Below, one piece after another: positions 34,101-40,763 of a stretch of 64,000 bases of DNA. How positions within the stretch are numbered: the first letter of the stretch is position 1; the number at the start of each line of letters is the position of its first letter. This stretch comes from CAVVFX01 sp963747535. GTDB lineage: Bacteria > Acidobacteriota > Terriglobia > Bryobacterales > Bryobacteraceae. The DNA lies in NCBI GenBank assembly GCA_963747535.1, contig CAVVFX010000015.1, forward strand, positions 62,001 to 126,000, read 5' to 3'. The notes under the pieces are model-generated. The model was not told the origin of the DNA. It worked only from the letters and a program-made list of their open reading frames with translations, and ran no database searches. The position numbers and the translations under genes were made by a program.

Positions 34101-34344
34101 TCAGGAGCGAAACACAACGCGGGAGCCTTCCTGCTCGAAATGGCGTTCGTTGGTCACGGCTTCGGTCAGCCCTTCCCTGCGCATGATCTGCATTGAAATA
34201 CAGTCGGTGAGGCTGTAGCCTTTGTCGGGGCGTCCGTTGTAACAAGGACAAGCTGTCAAGAAAATGATGCCCGGCTTTGTGGGACGATGCGAATGTCGTG
34301 GTCGTTCACGAGAGGACCGACGGCAAGTCCGGCGGCTATTCGTA
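34101..34344 (-). pseudogene. PIN-domain (VapC-like) toxin, 3' part, cut off by the mobile element
   Basis: On the minus strand this piece reads LRIAAGLAVGPLVNDHDIRIVPQSRASF. After a frameshift near 34257 it continues as YNGRPDKGYSLTDCISMQIMRREGLTEAVTNERHFEQ to RVVFRS and stops at 34101. DKGYSLTDC with its acidic residue and RREGLTEAVTNERHFEQ are the C-terminal signature of PIN toxins. The matching N-terminal half lies at 36486-36718, on the other side of the inserted element. Removing the element joins the two halves apart from small frameshifts. Confidence 0.75.
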
Positions 34345-34370
34345 GGGTAAAAATATACTTGACGCGTCCA
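34345..34370 (+). repeat. Left terminal inverted repeat
   Basis: Starts GGGTAAAAATATACTTG and ends GCGTCCA. It lies 24 bp before the transposase start. Direct repeat TTCGTA is immediately outside. Confidence 0.9.
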
Positions 34371-34393
34371 GTGTTTTTAGATACACTTGATTC

Positions 34394-35330
34394 ATGGAAG
34401 CCAACACTCCAGCGACTTTGAGAGAGGCTATCGCCTACTTTGCCAATCCCAATAATTGCATCACGTACATGGTCGCGAAGCGTTGGCCTGACGGTGTGGC
34501 GTGCCCAACTTGTGGGAGCACGAAGGTCAGTTATCAAACGAAGTCGCGTCGGTGGCAGTGCAGCAGCCACCATGCGAAGCGTCAGTTCTCGATCAAGACA
34601 GGAACCATTCTGGAAGACTCTCCGCTCGGTCTTGAGAAGTGGTTGCCGTGCGTTTGGCTGGTCACGAATTGCAAGAACGGCGTATCGTCTTGGGAGATTC
34701 ATCGCGCGCTTGGCGTGACTCAAAAAACCGCGTGGTTCATGCTGCAACGTGCGCGGTTGGCGCTTCAGGGGAAGAATAGTGGAAAACTCTCGGGACAAGC
34801 TGAAGTCGATGAAACCTTCATCGGCGGCAAGGCACGCAACACGCACGCCGACAAAAAGCCCGAAAAGATCACACTGAAGGGAAAGCCATTGTTGCTGCTG
34901 TCCTTGGACGTGGCGGTGAAGTTCGCGCGCAAGTCTGTCGCACTCGCCGCAAGCCAGAACTTCAGAATATGGTCTGGGAGAACGTTGAGGCCGGATCGGC
35001 GGTCTACAGTTTCGCGCTGAAATCGTATGATGGGCTTGATGAATTCCAGCGTCAGGTGGTTGACCACGCGGTCGAATACATTAATGGAAATGTCCACGCG
35101 AACTGACTGGAGAACTTCTGAGTCTCCTGAAGCGCGGTCTGCATGGCACCTACGTGAGCGTGGAACCGTTCCATCTGTTCCGCTATATCGACGAACGGGC
35201 ATTCCGGTACAGCAACCAGCAGGATATGGATGACGCCCAGCGTTTCGATTTGGCCGTCTCTCTGATCGTTGGCAAGCGGCTTACCTACAAAGAACTGATC
35301 GGCAAGGTTGACGAAGAGGACGACTTCTAG
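34394..35330 (+). pseudogene. IS1595-family (ISXO2-like) transposase, inactivated
   Basis: The open frame 34394-35020 holds a zinc ribbon (CPTCGSTK, then WQCSSHHAKRQFS), the winged-helix part and the first DDE block (AEVDETFIGGKARN). After a frameshift near 34885 the protein continues in another frame (AIVAAVLGRGGEVRAQV, then NVEAGSAVYSFALKSYDG, VVDHAVEYINGNVHAN). It then hits TGA where Gly of NGLENFW is expected, shifts again, and resumes as LLKRGLHGTYVSVEPFHLF through to DEEDDF, stopping at 35330. The second catalytic block has SF where TD is usual. It therefore carries at least two frameshifts, a nonsense change and a lost catalytic Asp. Confidence 0.9.
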
Positions 35331-35551
35331 TTGTCGAACTTCGGATCGTCGCGGATCTCGTTCTTGCGTTTTGGCCCGCGCCGATTGGGATTGGCATCGA
35401 CCTTTTTGCGATGGGCTCTCTGGCGTCGAGCAACAAGAGACTTTGGAACGCTCAGCAATAGCGACATCGTGGCATCGAATCGCTCGTAGGCCTCCTGTCC
35501 TTCGTGGCAGTCCGGTAGTAGATCTGCCTGTTCGTCCATGTTTACGCTCAC
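35327..35551 (-). CDS. Small IS-associated companion protein
   Basis: 74 residues, or 70 from an internal ATG at 35539: MDEQADLLPDCHEGQEAYERFDATMSLLLSVPKSLVARRQRAHRKKVDANPNRRGPKRKNE. Small proteins with a GxEAYERF helix, LLxVPxS and a basic NPNRRGPK tail are often encoded beside IS1595-type transposases or in their vicinity. The basic tail suggests nucleic-acid binding. It overlaps the transposase stop by 4 bp in the opposite direction. Its frame is intact although the transposase is not. Role unknown. Confidence 0.6.
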   Translation of the reverse strand: MSVNMDEQADLLPDCHEGQEAYERFDATMSLLLSVPKSLVARRQRAHRKKVDANPNRRGPKRKNEIRDDPKFDN

Positions 35552-35560
35552 CTTTGTTCA

Positions 35561-36439
35561 CTATATACCCATGAGATCTCGACGAACGAATTCTTCGTTC
35601 ACAAGTTTCCTTTCGAGAAGGATGCCTACCACCTCTGCTATCTTGTCTCTATTCGAGTTACTTACCGTGTTGAGCATTCCCGTCGACAGCGATTTGTATA
35701 TCCATTCACTAAATGACTCTCCTTCTTTCCTTTTTGCTGAAACCAGCAAGTGAAGGGTATATGCCATTGCCATGTCAGTAAATTCCTTTCCGCATGTATG
35801 CCTGATATTGACCAGGGCAGAGATCCAACTTGTGGCCGATCCATCCTTTCCAGGATATGTGAATGGAACGTCCGAAAAGGCATAACTAAAGTACTCATCC
35901 ATAAAGTGAGCGTCGGCACTCGTCAATTCGTCCATGACACGGCCGGACCCCCCACCAAAAAAACGAAATATGTAACAGAACATATAGGCCGAGGCAATGG
36001 TCGCTTTATGATATGGGCGCTGGTACATGAACCCTGAAGTATCTGGGGCACTCGAAGCAGAGCAAATGCAAGCCGTTCCAAGACTCGACAGCACGCCCGT
36101 CGAGCCAGGAGTAAGCGCCACGGGAAATGAAGCCACTCGTATTACTGGAGATACCCTCGGCGGTTCCAAGCCCAATGCCTTGAGGTAAACGTAGCACTGG
36201 TTAACCGTGCGCTTTATAAACATACGATCCCAAAAACCTATGGGAGATTCATCAACGGCAAATCGGACTTCAACCAGGTCTGGCCCGCTCAGTTCAAGCC
36301 ACAAAAACCAAACGCCAAAGAACAGAAACGCGCCCATCCCTAGAATCACCCCTGGGAGCCCGGCGATCGATCCAATAGCTAGGCAGATTCCCGCTATCAT
36401 ACCCGAGCCCACGAAGGCGTTGCGATTCGACAGATCCAT
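35561..36439 (-). CDS. Cargo membrane protein of the mobile element, unknown function
   Basis: 292 residues. Two closely spaced membrane segments near the N-terminus (GSGMIAGICLAIGSIAGLPGVILGMGAFLFFGVWFLWLEL) are followed by a cytosolic or periplasmic domain of about 240 residues without a recognised family. Base composition is visibly lower in G+C than the neighbours (for example about 47 percent in 35761-35820). The gene starts just inside the right inverted repeat and stops 10 bp from the companion ORF, filling the right half of the element. It is therefore cargo acquired elsewhere. Several Cys (TACICSASS, CYIFRF, RHTCG) are present but no motif could be named. Confidence 0.7.
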   Translation of the reverse strand: MDLSNRNAFVGSGMIAGICLAIGSIAGLPGVILGMGAFLFFGVWFLWLELSGPDLVEVRFAVDESPIGFWDRMFIKRTVNQCYVYLKALGLEPPRVSPVIRVASFPVALTPGSTGVLSSLGTACICSASSAPDTSGFMYQRPYHKATIASAYMFCYIFRFFGGGSGRVMDELTSADAHFMDEYFSYAFSDVPFTYPGKDGSATSWISALVNIRHTCGKEFTDMAMAYTLHLLVSAKRKEGESFSEWIYKSLSTGMLNTVSNSNRDKIAEVVGILLERKLVNEEFVRRDLMGI

Positions 36440-36459
36440 GAAACAAGGGTATCACGGAG

Positions 36460-36485
36460 TGGACGCAGCAGGTATATTTTTACCC
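36460..36485 (-). repeat. Right terminal inverted repeat
   Basis: The mirror image of the left end, with 23 of 26 bases identical. Read inward on the minus strand it begins GGGTAAAAATATACCTG. It lies 20 bp upstream of the cargo gene start. Confidence 0.9.
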
Positions 36486-36718
36486 TTCGTAGAGCCTGGC
36501 TAGACGCTAGAGGCGCAATACGCGAGAAATTCCGTGAGCACTTCATCGCTGGTGACAACCGTCTTTAGCGCGAGGAACACCCTGAATTGCATCGCCGCGA
36601 AGTGTGCGTCATCCCGCCGGTTAGTCAATGCGATCCAGTAGAAGGTATCTGCGAACCGAGGCTCACGAATTTCTCTTAGGCGAACCGTAGAGATAATGAT
36701 CGTGTTCGGTGGCTCCAT
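36486..36718 (-). pseudogene. PIN-domain (VapC-like) toxin, 5' part, cut off by the mobile element
   Basis: Reads REPRFADTFYWIALTNRRDDAHFAAMQF, then LKTVVTSDEVLTEFLAYCAS. This is the first half of a PIN toxin with the first catalytic Asp in FADTFYW and the Glu in TSDEVLTEFL. The frame then shifts and reaches the element end at 36485. The expected rest of the protein continues at 34344 on the far side. The frame is open upstream to an ATG at 36718 inside the antitoxin gene; the native start was probably near 36667. Confidence 0.75.
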
Positions 36719-36815
36719 CGGCCGGCAGGTTGTCGAAGACTTCGTCGGGCAGCGCTTCCGTCTGACGCGTAAACGCCTTCCAGCAGGGCACGGGGTACTC
36801 TAGTCCAGAACCCAT
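36663..36815 (-). CDS. Small antitoxin-like protein upstream of the broken PIN toxin
   Basis: 50 residues from the ATG 36815: MGSGLEYPVPCWKAFTRQTE, ALPDEVFDNLPADGATEHDHYLYGSPKRNS. The C-terminal part (NLPADGAxxHDHYLYGSPKR) is a recurring end in small proteins that precede PIN toxins. Its stop (36663-36665) overlaps the start region of the broken toxin. It is therefore taken as the antitoxin of the destroyed pair. It may be 5'-truncated compared with relatives. Confidence 0.55.
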   Translation of the reverse strand: MGSGLEYPVPCWKAFTRQTEALPDEVFDNLPADGATEHDHYLYGSPKRNS

Positions 36816-36977
36816 GCCCGATTCGAACCGCTACAAAATCGTAGCGCTATGGTCCTGTCGCACTACGATTTGGTTGTCGTCCCTGTTTCGGTTGATTTCG
36901 TACTGTGGTGCTGCGCCTGCCTATTCTTGGCAGTCAGGACAGTTCGAGAGAAAAATTACTCAATTAAGGAGAAGACG

Positions 36978-37157
36978 ATGAAACCGAGCACTAAGAATGA
37001 AATCAAGGGCAAAGCCCATGAAGTAAAGGGCAAAATCAAGGAGAAGGTGGGGAAGGCGATCAATAATCCGGACATGGAAGCGGAAGGGCAGGCTGAGAAT
37101 CTCGCCGGAAAGATCCAGAACAAGGTCGGGCACGCCGGTAAAGTTTTGGGCAGCTAG
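36978..37157 (+). CDS. CsbD-like stress protein
   Basis: 59 residues from the ATG 36978, chosen for the AAGGAG site 13-8 bp upstream; the frame is open further to 36849. MKPSTKNEIKGKAHEVKGKIKEKVGKAINNPDMEAEGQAENLAGKIQNKVG is the CsbD pattern of charged, partly disordered helices with repeated KGKxKE units. CsbD proteins rise under general stress. Two small genes follow closely on the same strand (37173, 37337), so this is a likely stress cassette. Confidence 0.9.
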   Translation: MKPSTKNEIKGKAHEVKGKIKEKVGKAINNPDMEAEGQAENLAGKIQNKVGHAGKVLGS

Positions 37158-37172
37158 TTCAGGGGACACAAA

Positions 37173-37325
37173 ATGCTACTCCTGATTATTATTTTGATCC
37201 TCCTCTTCGGCGGCGGCGGCGGTTACTACGGCTACAACCGCTGGGGCTATGGAGGGGCCGGGATTGGACTGGGTACGATTGTGATCATCCTCCTGATCGC
37301 GTGGATGTTGGGCATCTTCCACTGA
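37173..37325 (+). CDS. Small DUF3309-like membrane protein
   Basis: 50 residues: a hydrophobic helix (MLLLIIILILLFGGGGG), a Tyr/Gly-rich turn (YYGYNRWGYGGAGIGLG) and a second hydrophobic stretch (TIVIILLIAWMLGIFH). AGGGG lies just before the ATG. It matches the layout of small DUF3309-type proteins often found with CsbD-like genes. It starts 15 bp after the CsbD stop. Confidence 0.75.
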   Translation: MLLLIIILILLFGGGGGYYGYNRWGYGGAGIGLGTIVIILLIAWMLGIFH

Positions 37326-37336
37326 GCGAGTGAAGC

Positions 37337-37516
37337 ATGGCTAGAAGACAACGAGATGAAGTTCCTGGCCGCGAGGAGGATATCGAACGGGAAAAAGGTG
37401 ATGATCCACTGCAATTTCCGGGCGACCTTCGGCCGGAAATGGAGAGAGATGACATCGAGAACGAGGGGCGGAAACCTGATCTAGAGGAGATCGAAGAGGA
37501 TAGCTCCACTTTGTGA
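37337..37516 (+). CDS. Small acidic hypothetical protein
   Basis: 59 residues: MARRQRDEVPGREEDIEREKGDDPLQFP, then GDLRPEMERDDIENEG and EEIEEDSSTL. It is highly charged, probably disordered and without hydrophobic core. It follows the DUF3309-like gene by 11 bp with AGTGAAGC upstream, and ends 9 bp from the converging GT39-like gene. No family was recognised; position and composition suggest a stress-related role with its neighbours. Confidence 0.55.
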   Translation: MARRQRDEVPGREEDIEREKGDDPLQFPGDLRPEMERDDIENEGRKPDLEEIEEDSSTL

Positions 37517-37525
37517 AGGCGCGGA

Positions 37526-38905
37526 TCAGGATTTGACTTTGTAGATGACCATCCCGCGGATGCGGGCAATTTCCTGATAATGAGACAGCCAGTCTTTTAG
37601 TTCCGGGTAATGGGTGATGGATAGGGCAGGATTGTACTCGCTGAGTCCGTCTACGATGAAATCGGGATGGGACTCAGCGAGTTCCCGGCGAGCTGCGGCG
37701 GTCGATTCGGGCGGCAGAATTGACGTCGATTGGGTAAGATGACGGTCGGCCGGGACACCCGTCATGGCCTGGCAGTCGACATACCTGGACGCGGCAGGCA
37801 TACCAGTGTAAGGGAAGAGGTCGGGCCGGAAACCCCAGACGAAGAGCGTGTCACCGGGGCGGCGGACCCGCTCCAGAACTGCGGCCGCTTCCCGGCTTTC
37901 GCGATCCATGGCTACGTCCGACCATTGCGGATCTGAGCCGGTGGCCAGAATCGCGTAGCGCGGTCCGAATCTGGCGAGCGGAATGATGAGCAGGATCGCG
38001 GCCAGCCACCAGCGCCGACCTAATATGGTCATTCCCCTGGCAGCCGCCATTACGGCGACGGGGAGCAACAGGAAATAGTAGCGGGGAAAGAATCGCCAGC
38101 CTAGCGCGACTCCCGCCAGGGAGAACAATGCCCAGGCGGTGAGTTGGAGTTTTCGGCGGCGTTCGATATCCGTAAACCTGCACCCGGCGGCGACCAGAAG
38201 AGCGGAGTGGAAGCCGGCCCAATTGGCGGTGCGCAACAAGCCATTCAGAACGGGTCGGTCTACGAACGTGTTTCTGGCGTAGGCCGAGGACCAGATCCAG
38301 ACCTGGTCGAGATAGGAATGCCACGCTCCGGACAATGCGAGGAGCGCGGCTGCGATGGCGCACGGCAGGGCGAATCCGACAATCAACAGAGGTCCGGCGA
38401 AAACCGCGCAGGAGGCCAGAACGAACAGGGCCTTGGCGTTGAAGAAAAATCCGATCCCGGCTGCGACGCCGCTCCAGATGGGGCGCTTTTGGATCGCCAG
38501 CAGAATCGCCAGAAGGTGCGGAGCGAGCAGTAAAGAATCGGCCGCGAGTGGCAGGACTGACGACGGGGTGTCAAAAGTCAGGAAAAAGGCCATGAGAATG
38601 GCCGCCCAACGGGCCTCGAGACCGGTCCACAGAGACTTTGCGACCGCGTAGGCCAGCCAGCAGACCAGGGTGTAGTACAAGGCCCCGGCGAGTCGCAGGA
38701 TGAGGCCTATCTTCGCGGCCCAAAGTACGTAGATCAGCGGGACGAGCGGCGGCTTGTCAAACCAGATATCGCGATAAAGCGTCTTCCCGAAGAGGATCTG
38801 CCGCGCGGCGGCGAGAGGCAGGTCTTCCTCGGCCCACAGCACATGCACGTGACAGAGGTGCGCGGCGAGCAGTGCGGCGAACAGGATAGCGAAGAGTTTA
38901 CGCAA
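37526..38905 (-). CDS. GT39-like membrane glycosyltransferase (GT-C fold)
   Basis: About 459 residues with 9-11 membrane helices. The N-terminal loop (EEDLPLAAARQILFGKTLYRDIWFDKPPLVPLIYVLWAAKIG) has the acidic pair and DKPP motif of lipid-phosphosugar-dependent GT-C enzymes (PMT/ArnT type). It would transfer a sugar from a polyprenyl carrier at the outer face of the inner membrane. The acceptor is unknown. The start is uncertain: no ATG is available, TTG at 38905 gives a natural membrane leader (RKLFAILFAALLAAHL) and TTG at 38956 is possible. It is divergent from the exonuclease gene. Confidence 0.8.
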   Translation of the reverse strand: MRKLFAILFAALLAAHLCHVHVLWAEEDLPLAAARQILFGKTLYRDIWFDKPPLVPLIYVLWAAKIGLILRLAGALYYTLVCWLAYAVAKSLWTGLEARWAAILMAFFLTFDTPSSVLPLAADSLLLAPHLLAILLAIQKRPIWSGVAAGIGFFFNAKALFVLASCAVFAGPLLIVGFALPCAIAAALLALSGAWHSYLDQVWIWSSAYARNTFVDRPVLNGLLRTANWAGFHSALLVAAGCRFTDIERRRKLQLTAWALFSLAGVALGWRFFPRYYFLLLPVAVMAAARGMTILGRRWWLAAILLIIPLARFGPRYAILATGSDPQWSDVAMDRESREAAAVLERVRRPGDTLFVWGFRPDLFPYTGMPAASRYVDCQAMTGVPADRHLTQSTSILPPESTAAARRELAESHPDFIVDGLSEYNPALSITHYPELKDWLSHYQEIARIRGMVIYKVKS

Positions 38906-38977
38906 GACGATGACGATTTTAACAGCGGGATACTGGAGGGCGCGGTATACTGGCAAAGAAAAAGCGAAACTGAAGAC

Positions 38978-40231
38978 GTGGCGGATTTCGGTGAACAGCT
39001 CGCGGTGTTGCGCCGGAAGATGGCGGCGATCGACATCAAGTACGAGGCCCGGCAGACGCTCGAGTCACCGCGGCCGCATACCGCGCAGCTTCACTTTGCA
39101 GACGACCTGATCTCGGGTTCGGTGATCGAGACCCCCGCCGGGAAACATTTCGAGACCGTGAAGCTTTGGGAACGCCACCGGCGGCACGGGAGTGTGGGGA
39201 TCGTCGATCTGGAACATCTGCCGGACGATCTTTTGAATTCGCTTTCCGGCGGCGCGATCCCCAGGGCGCATCCATCGAAATGGTGTTTTCTCGATACCGA
39301 GACGACCGGCCTCGCGGGCGGCACCGGGACGTATGCATTCCTGATCGGGTGCGGCAGCATCGAGCCGGACGGATTCCGGGTCCGGCAGTTTTTCATGCGG
39401 GACTACGGCGAGGAGGCTTCGCAGCTTCACGCGCTGGCCGAGCATTTGCAACGGTTCGATGTCCTGATCACTTACAACGGCAAGACCTTCGATCAGCCGC
39501 TGCTGGAGACGCGGTATCGGATGGTGCGACAGAAGCCGCCGTTCACGCGCATGGAGCATCTGGATCTGCTGTTCGGCGCGCGGCGATTGTGGAAGATCCG
39601 GCTGGACAGCTGCAAGCTGACACACCTGGAGCATCAGATCCTGGGAGTCGAGCGGGAGGGGGATCTGCCGGGCGAACTGATTCCTTATTACTACTTCGAC
39701 TATGTGAGGACGCAACGCGCGGTGAAACTGGTGCCGATCCTGCATCACAACGTGGTGGACATCGTTTCGCTGGCGTGTCTCACGGCGATTGTGCCGGAGG
39801 CGTTCCGGTCGCCAGCGACGGTCCCGGTGCGGCACGGCGCGGATCTGCTGGGCGTGGCGCGATGGCTGCTGCAGGCTGAACGCGCGGCGGAGGCGCTGGC
39901 TTTGCTGAGGCGGGCTCTTGAACTGGGGCTGCCGGATGCGCACCTGTTCCGCACCATGCTCGATATCGGGCTGCTCGAGAAGAAAATGGGCAACGAGCAG
40001 GCATCGGTGGCGATGTTTTCGGACCTGGCGGCGAGTCCAAATGGGTTTCAGGCGCGCGCGTTCGAAGAGCTGGCGAAATTTTATGAGCATCGCGAGCGGA
40101 ACTATGCGATGGCGCTGGAGATGAGCCGCAGTGCGCAGGCGCTGGGGCGTGGCGAGGAGATCGACCGGCGAGTGGAAAGACTACGTGCGCGAATGGCCAA
40201 GCGGGGCGCCGCGGCACGTTTACCGATGTGA
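38978..40231 (+). CDS. YprB-like ribonuclease H-like exonuclease with helical C-terminus
   Basis: 417 residues from GTG 38978; the frame is open further upstream, but a TATACT at 38946-38951 suggests transcription starts after that point. The core is a DEDD-type exonuclease: KWCFLDTETTGLAGGTGTYAFLIG (DxE motif), then DVLITYNGKTFDQPLLETRYRM, LDLLFGARRLWKIRLDSCKLTHLEHQILG and VPILHHNVVDIVSLACL (final D). This is the YprB family, known as a predicted exonuclease. The last 130 residues form TPR-like helices (ADLLGVARWLLQAERAAEALALLRRALELGLP, LEKKMGNEQASVAMFSDLAA). Confidence 0.88.
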   Translation: MADFGEQLAVLRRKMAAIDIKYEARQTLESPRPHTAQLHFADDLISGSVIETPAGKHFETVKLWERHRRHGSVGIVDLEHLPDDLLNSLSGGAIPRAHPSKWCFLDTETTGLAGGTGTYAFLIGCGSIEPDGFRVRQFFMRDYGEEASQLHALAEHLQRFDVLITYNGKTFDQPLLETRYRMVRQKPPFTRMEHLDLLFGARRLWKIRLDSCKLTHLEHQILGVEREGDLPGELIPYYYFDYVRTQRAVKLVPILHHNVVDIVSLACLTAIVPEAFRSPATVPVRHGADLLGVARWLLQAERAAEALALLRRALELGLPDAHLFRTMLDIGLLEKKMGNEQASVAMFSDLAASPNGFQARAFEELAKFYEHRERNYAMALEMSRSAQALGRGEEIDRRVERLRARMAKRGAAARLPM

Positions 40232-40254
40232 GTATGTGACAGAAATGAGTTCGC

Positions 40255-40290
40255 GCGACCTGGGGGTCGCATGCGGGCAAGGGTGCCCGC
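40255..40290. repeat. Dispersed palindromic repeat, family B, copy 2 (compensated)
   Basis: GCGACC / GGTCGC (40255-40260, 40265-40270), loop TGGG. Then GCGGGCA / TGCCCGC (40273-40279, 40284-40290), loop AGGG. The second stem differs from copy 1 at two pairs on both arms, so the hairpin is kept. Confidence 0.8.
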
Positions 40291-40296
40291 CCCACG

Positions 40297-40731
40297 TTAA
40301 TTACACTCGGCCGACAGTCTGGTGAACCCGAGGCCCGCTGCCGACAAGGCAAGATCGCTCAACACGATGTCGTAATAGTTATGCAGCGCAAGCAGGTTGA
40401 TGACGATCAGCCAGAGCCAAACCGTAATCATCCACGAGCCAATCCGCGGCTTCAACGCGACCGCGACCGCGCAGGCGAGTTCAATGAGTCCGGCCAACGA
40501 GGTCATTCCAGCCGTCGTCAGGTGGAGCATCGAGGCAATAGCGGGCGAAACATAGGCATCCCACGTCGACAGGATATGGACGAATTTGTCCAGACCTGCT
40601 ATCGCTGGAAGCGCAATAAAGGCGTAATACATGATTTGATACGCCTGGTACGTGGCTCGGCTGACTTCCACTTCCGCATCGACCCACGAGGTTTCAGCTT
40701 CGCCGGAGGGCGATTCGATGTAGGGAGCCAT
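40297..40731 (-). CDS. DoxX-like small membrane protein
   Basis: 144 residues with four membrane helices after a short acidic N-terminus: YQIMYYAFIALPAIAGLDKFVHIL, YVSPAIASMLHLTTAGMTSLAGLIELACAVAVAL, WMITVWLWLIVINLLAL and a shorter last one. The four-helix layout with LDKF and the second helix pair resembles the DoxX/DUF4267-like group of small membrane proteins. Function unknown. It lies 33 bp downstream of the heparinase-like gene on the same strand and could be cotranscribed. Confidence 0.6.
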   Translation of the reverse strand: MAPYIESPSGEAETSWVDAEVEVSRATYQAYQIMYYAFIALPAIAGLDKFVHILSTWDAYVSPAIASMLHLTTAGMTSLAGLIELACAVAVALKPRIGSWMITVWLWLIVINLLALHNYYDIVLSDLALSAAGLGFTRLSAECN

Positions 40732-40763
40732 ACCAGGCAGGGAGCAACCGAGGGGCCAAACCT

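Larger units (their letters stand above)
34345..36485. mobile_element. IS1595-family-like element with cargo gene, 2141 bp
   Basis: The ends are 26-bp imperfect inverted repeats matching at 23 of 26 positions, beginning GGGTAAAAATATAC at 34345 and mirrored at 36485. Directly outside both ends is TTCGTA, a 6-bp direct repeat (34339-34344 and 36486-36491). IS1595 elements usually give 8 bp, so the call of a target duplication carries a small reservation. Inside are a decayed ISXO2-like transposase, a 74-residue companion ORF and a 292-residue membrane protein as cargo. It splits a PIN toxin gene. Confidence 0.85.

Noticed and set aside
36790..36850. tRNA-like GATTCGAACCG segment
   Set aside because: It resembles a T-loop, but the T stem does not pair and no acceptor, D or anticodon arms follow on either strand; the region codes for the antitoxin start.
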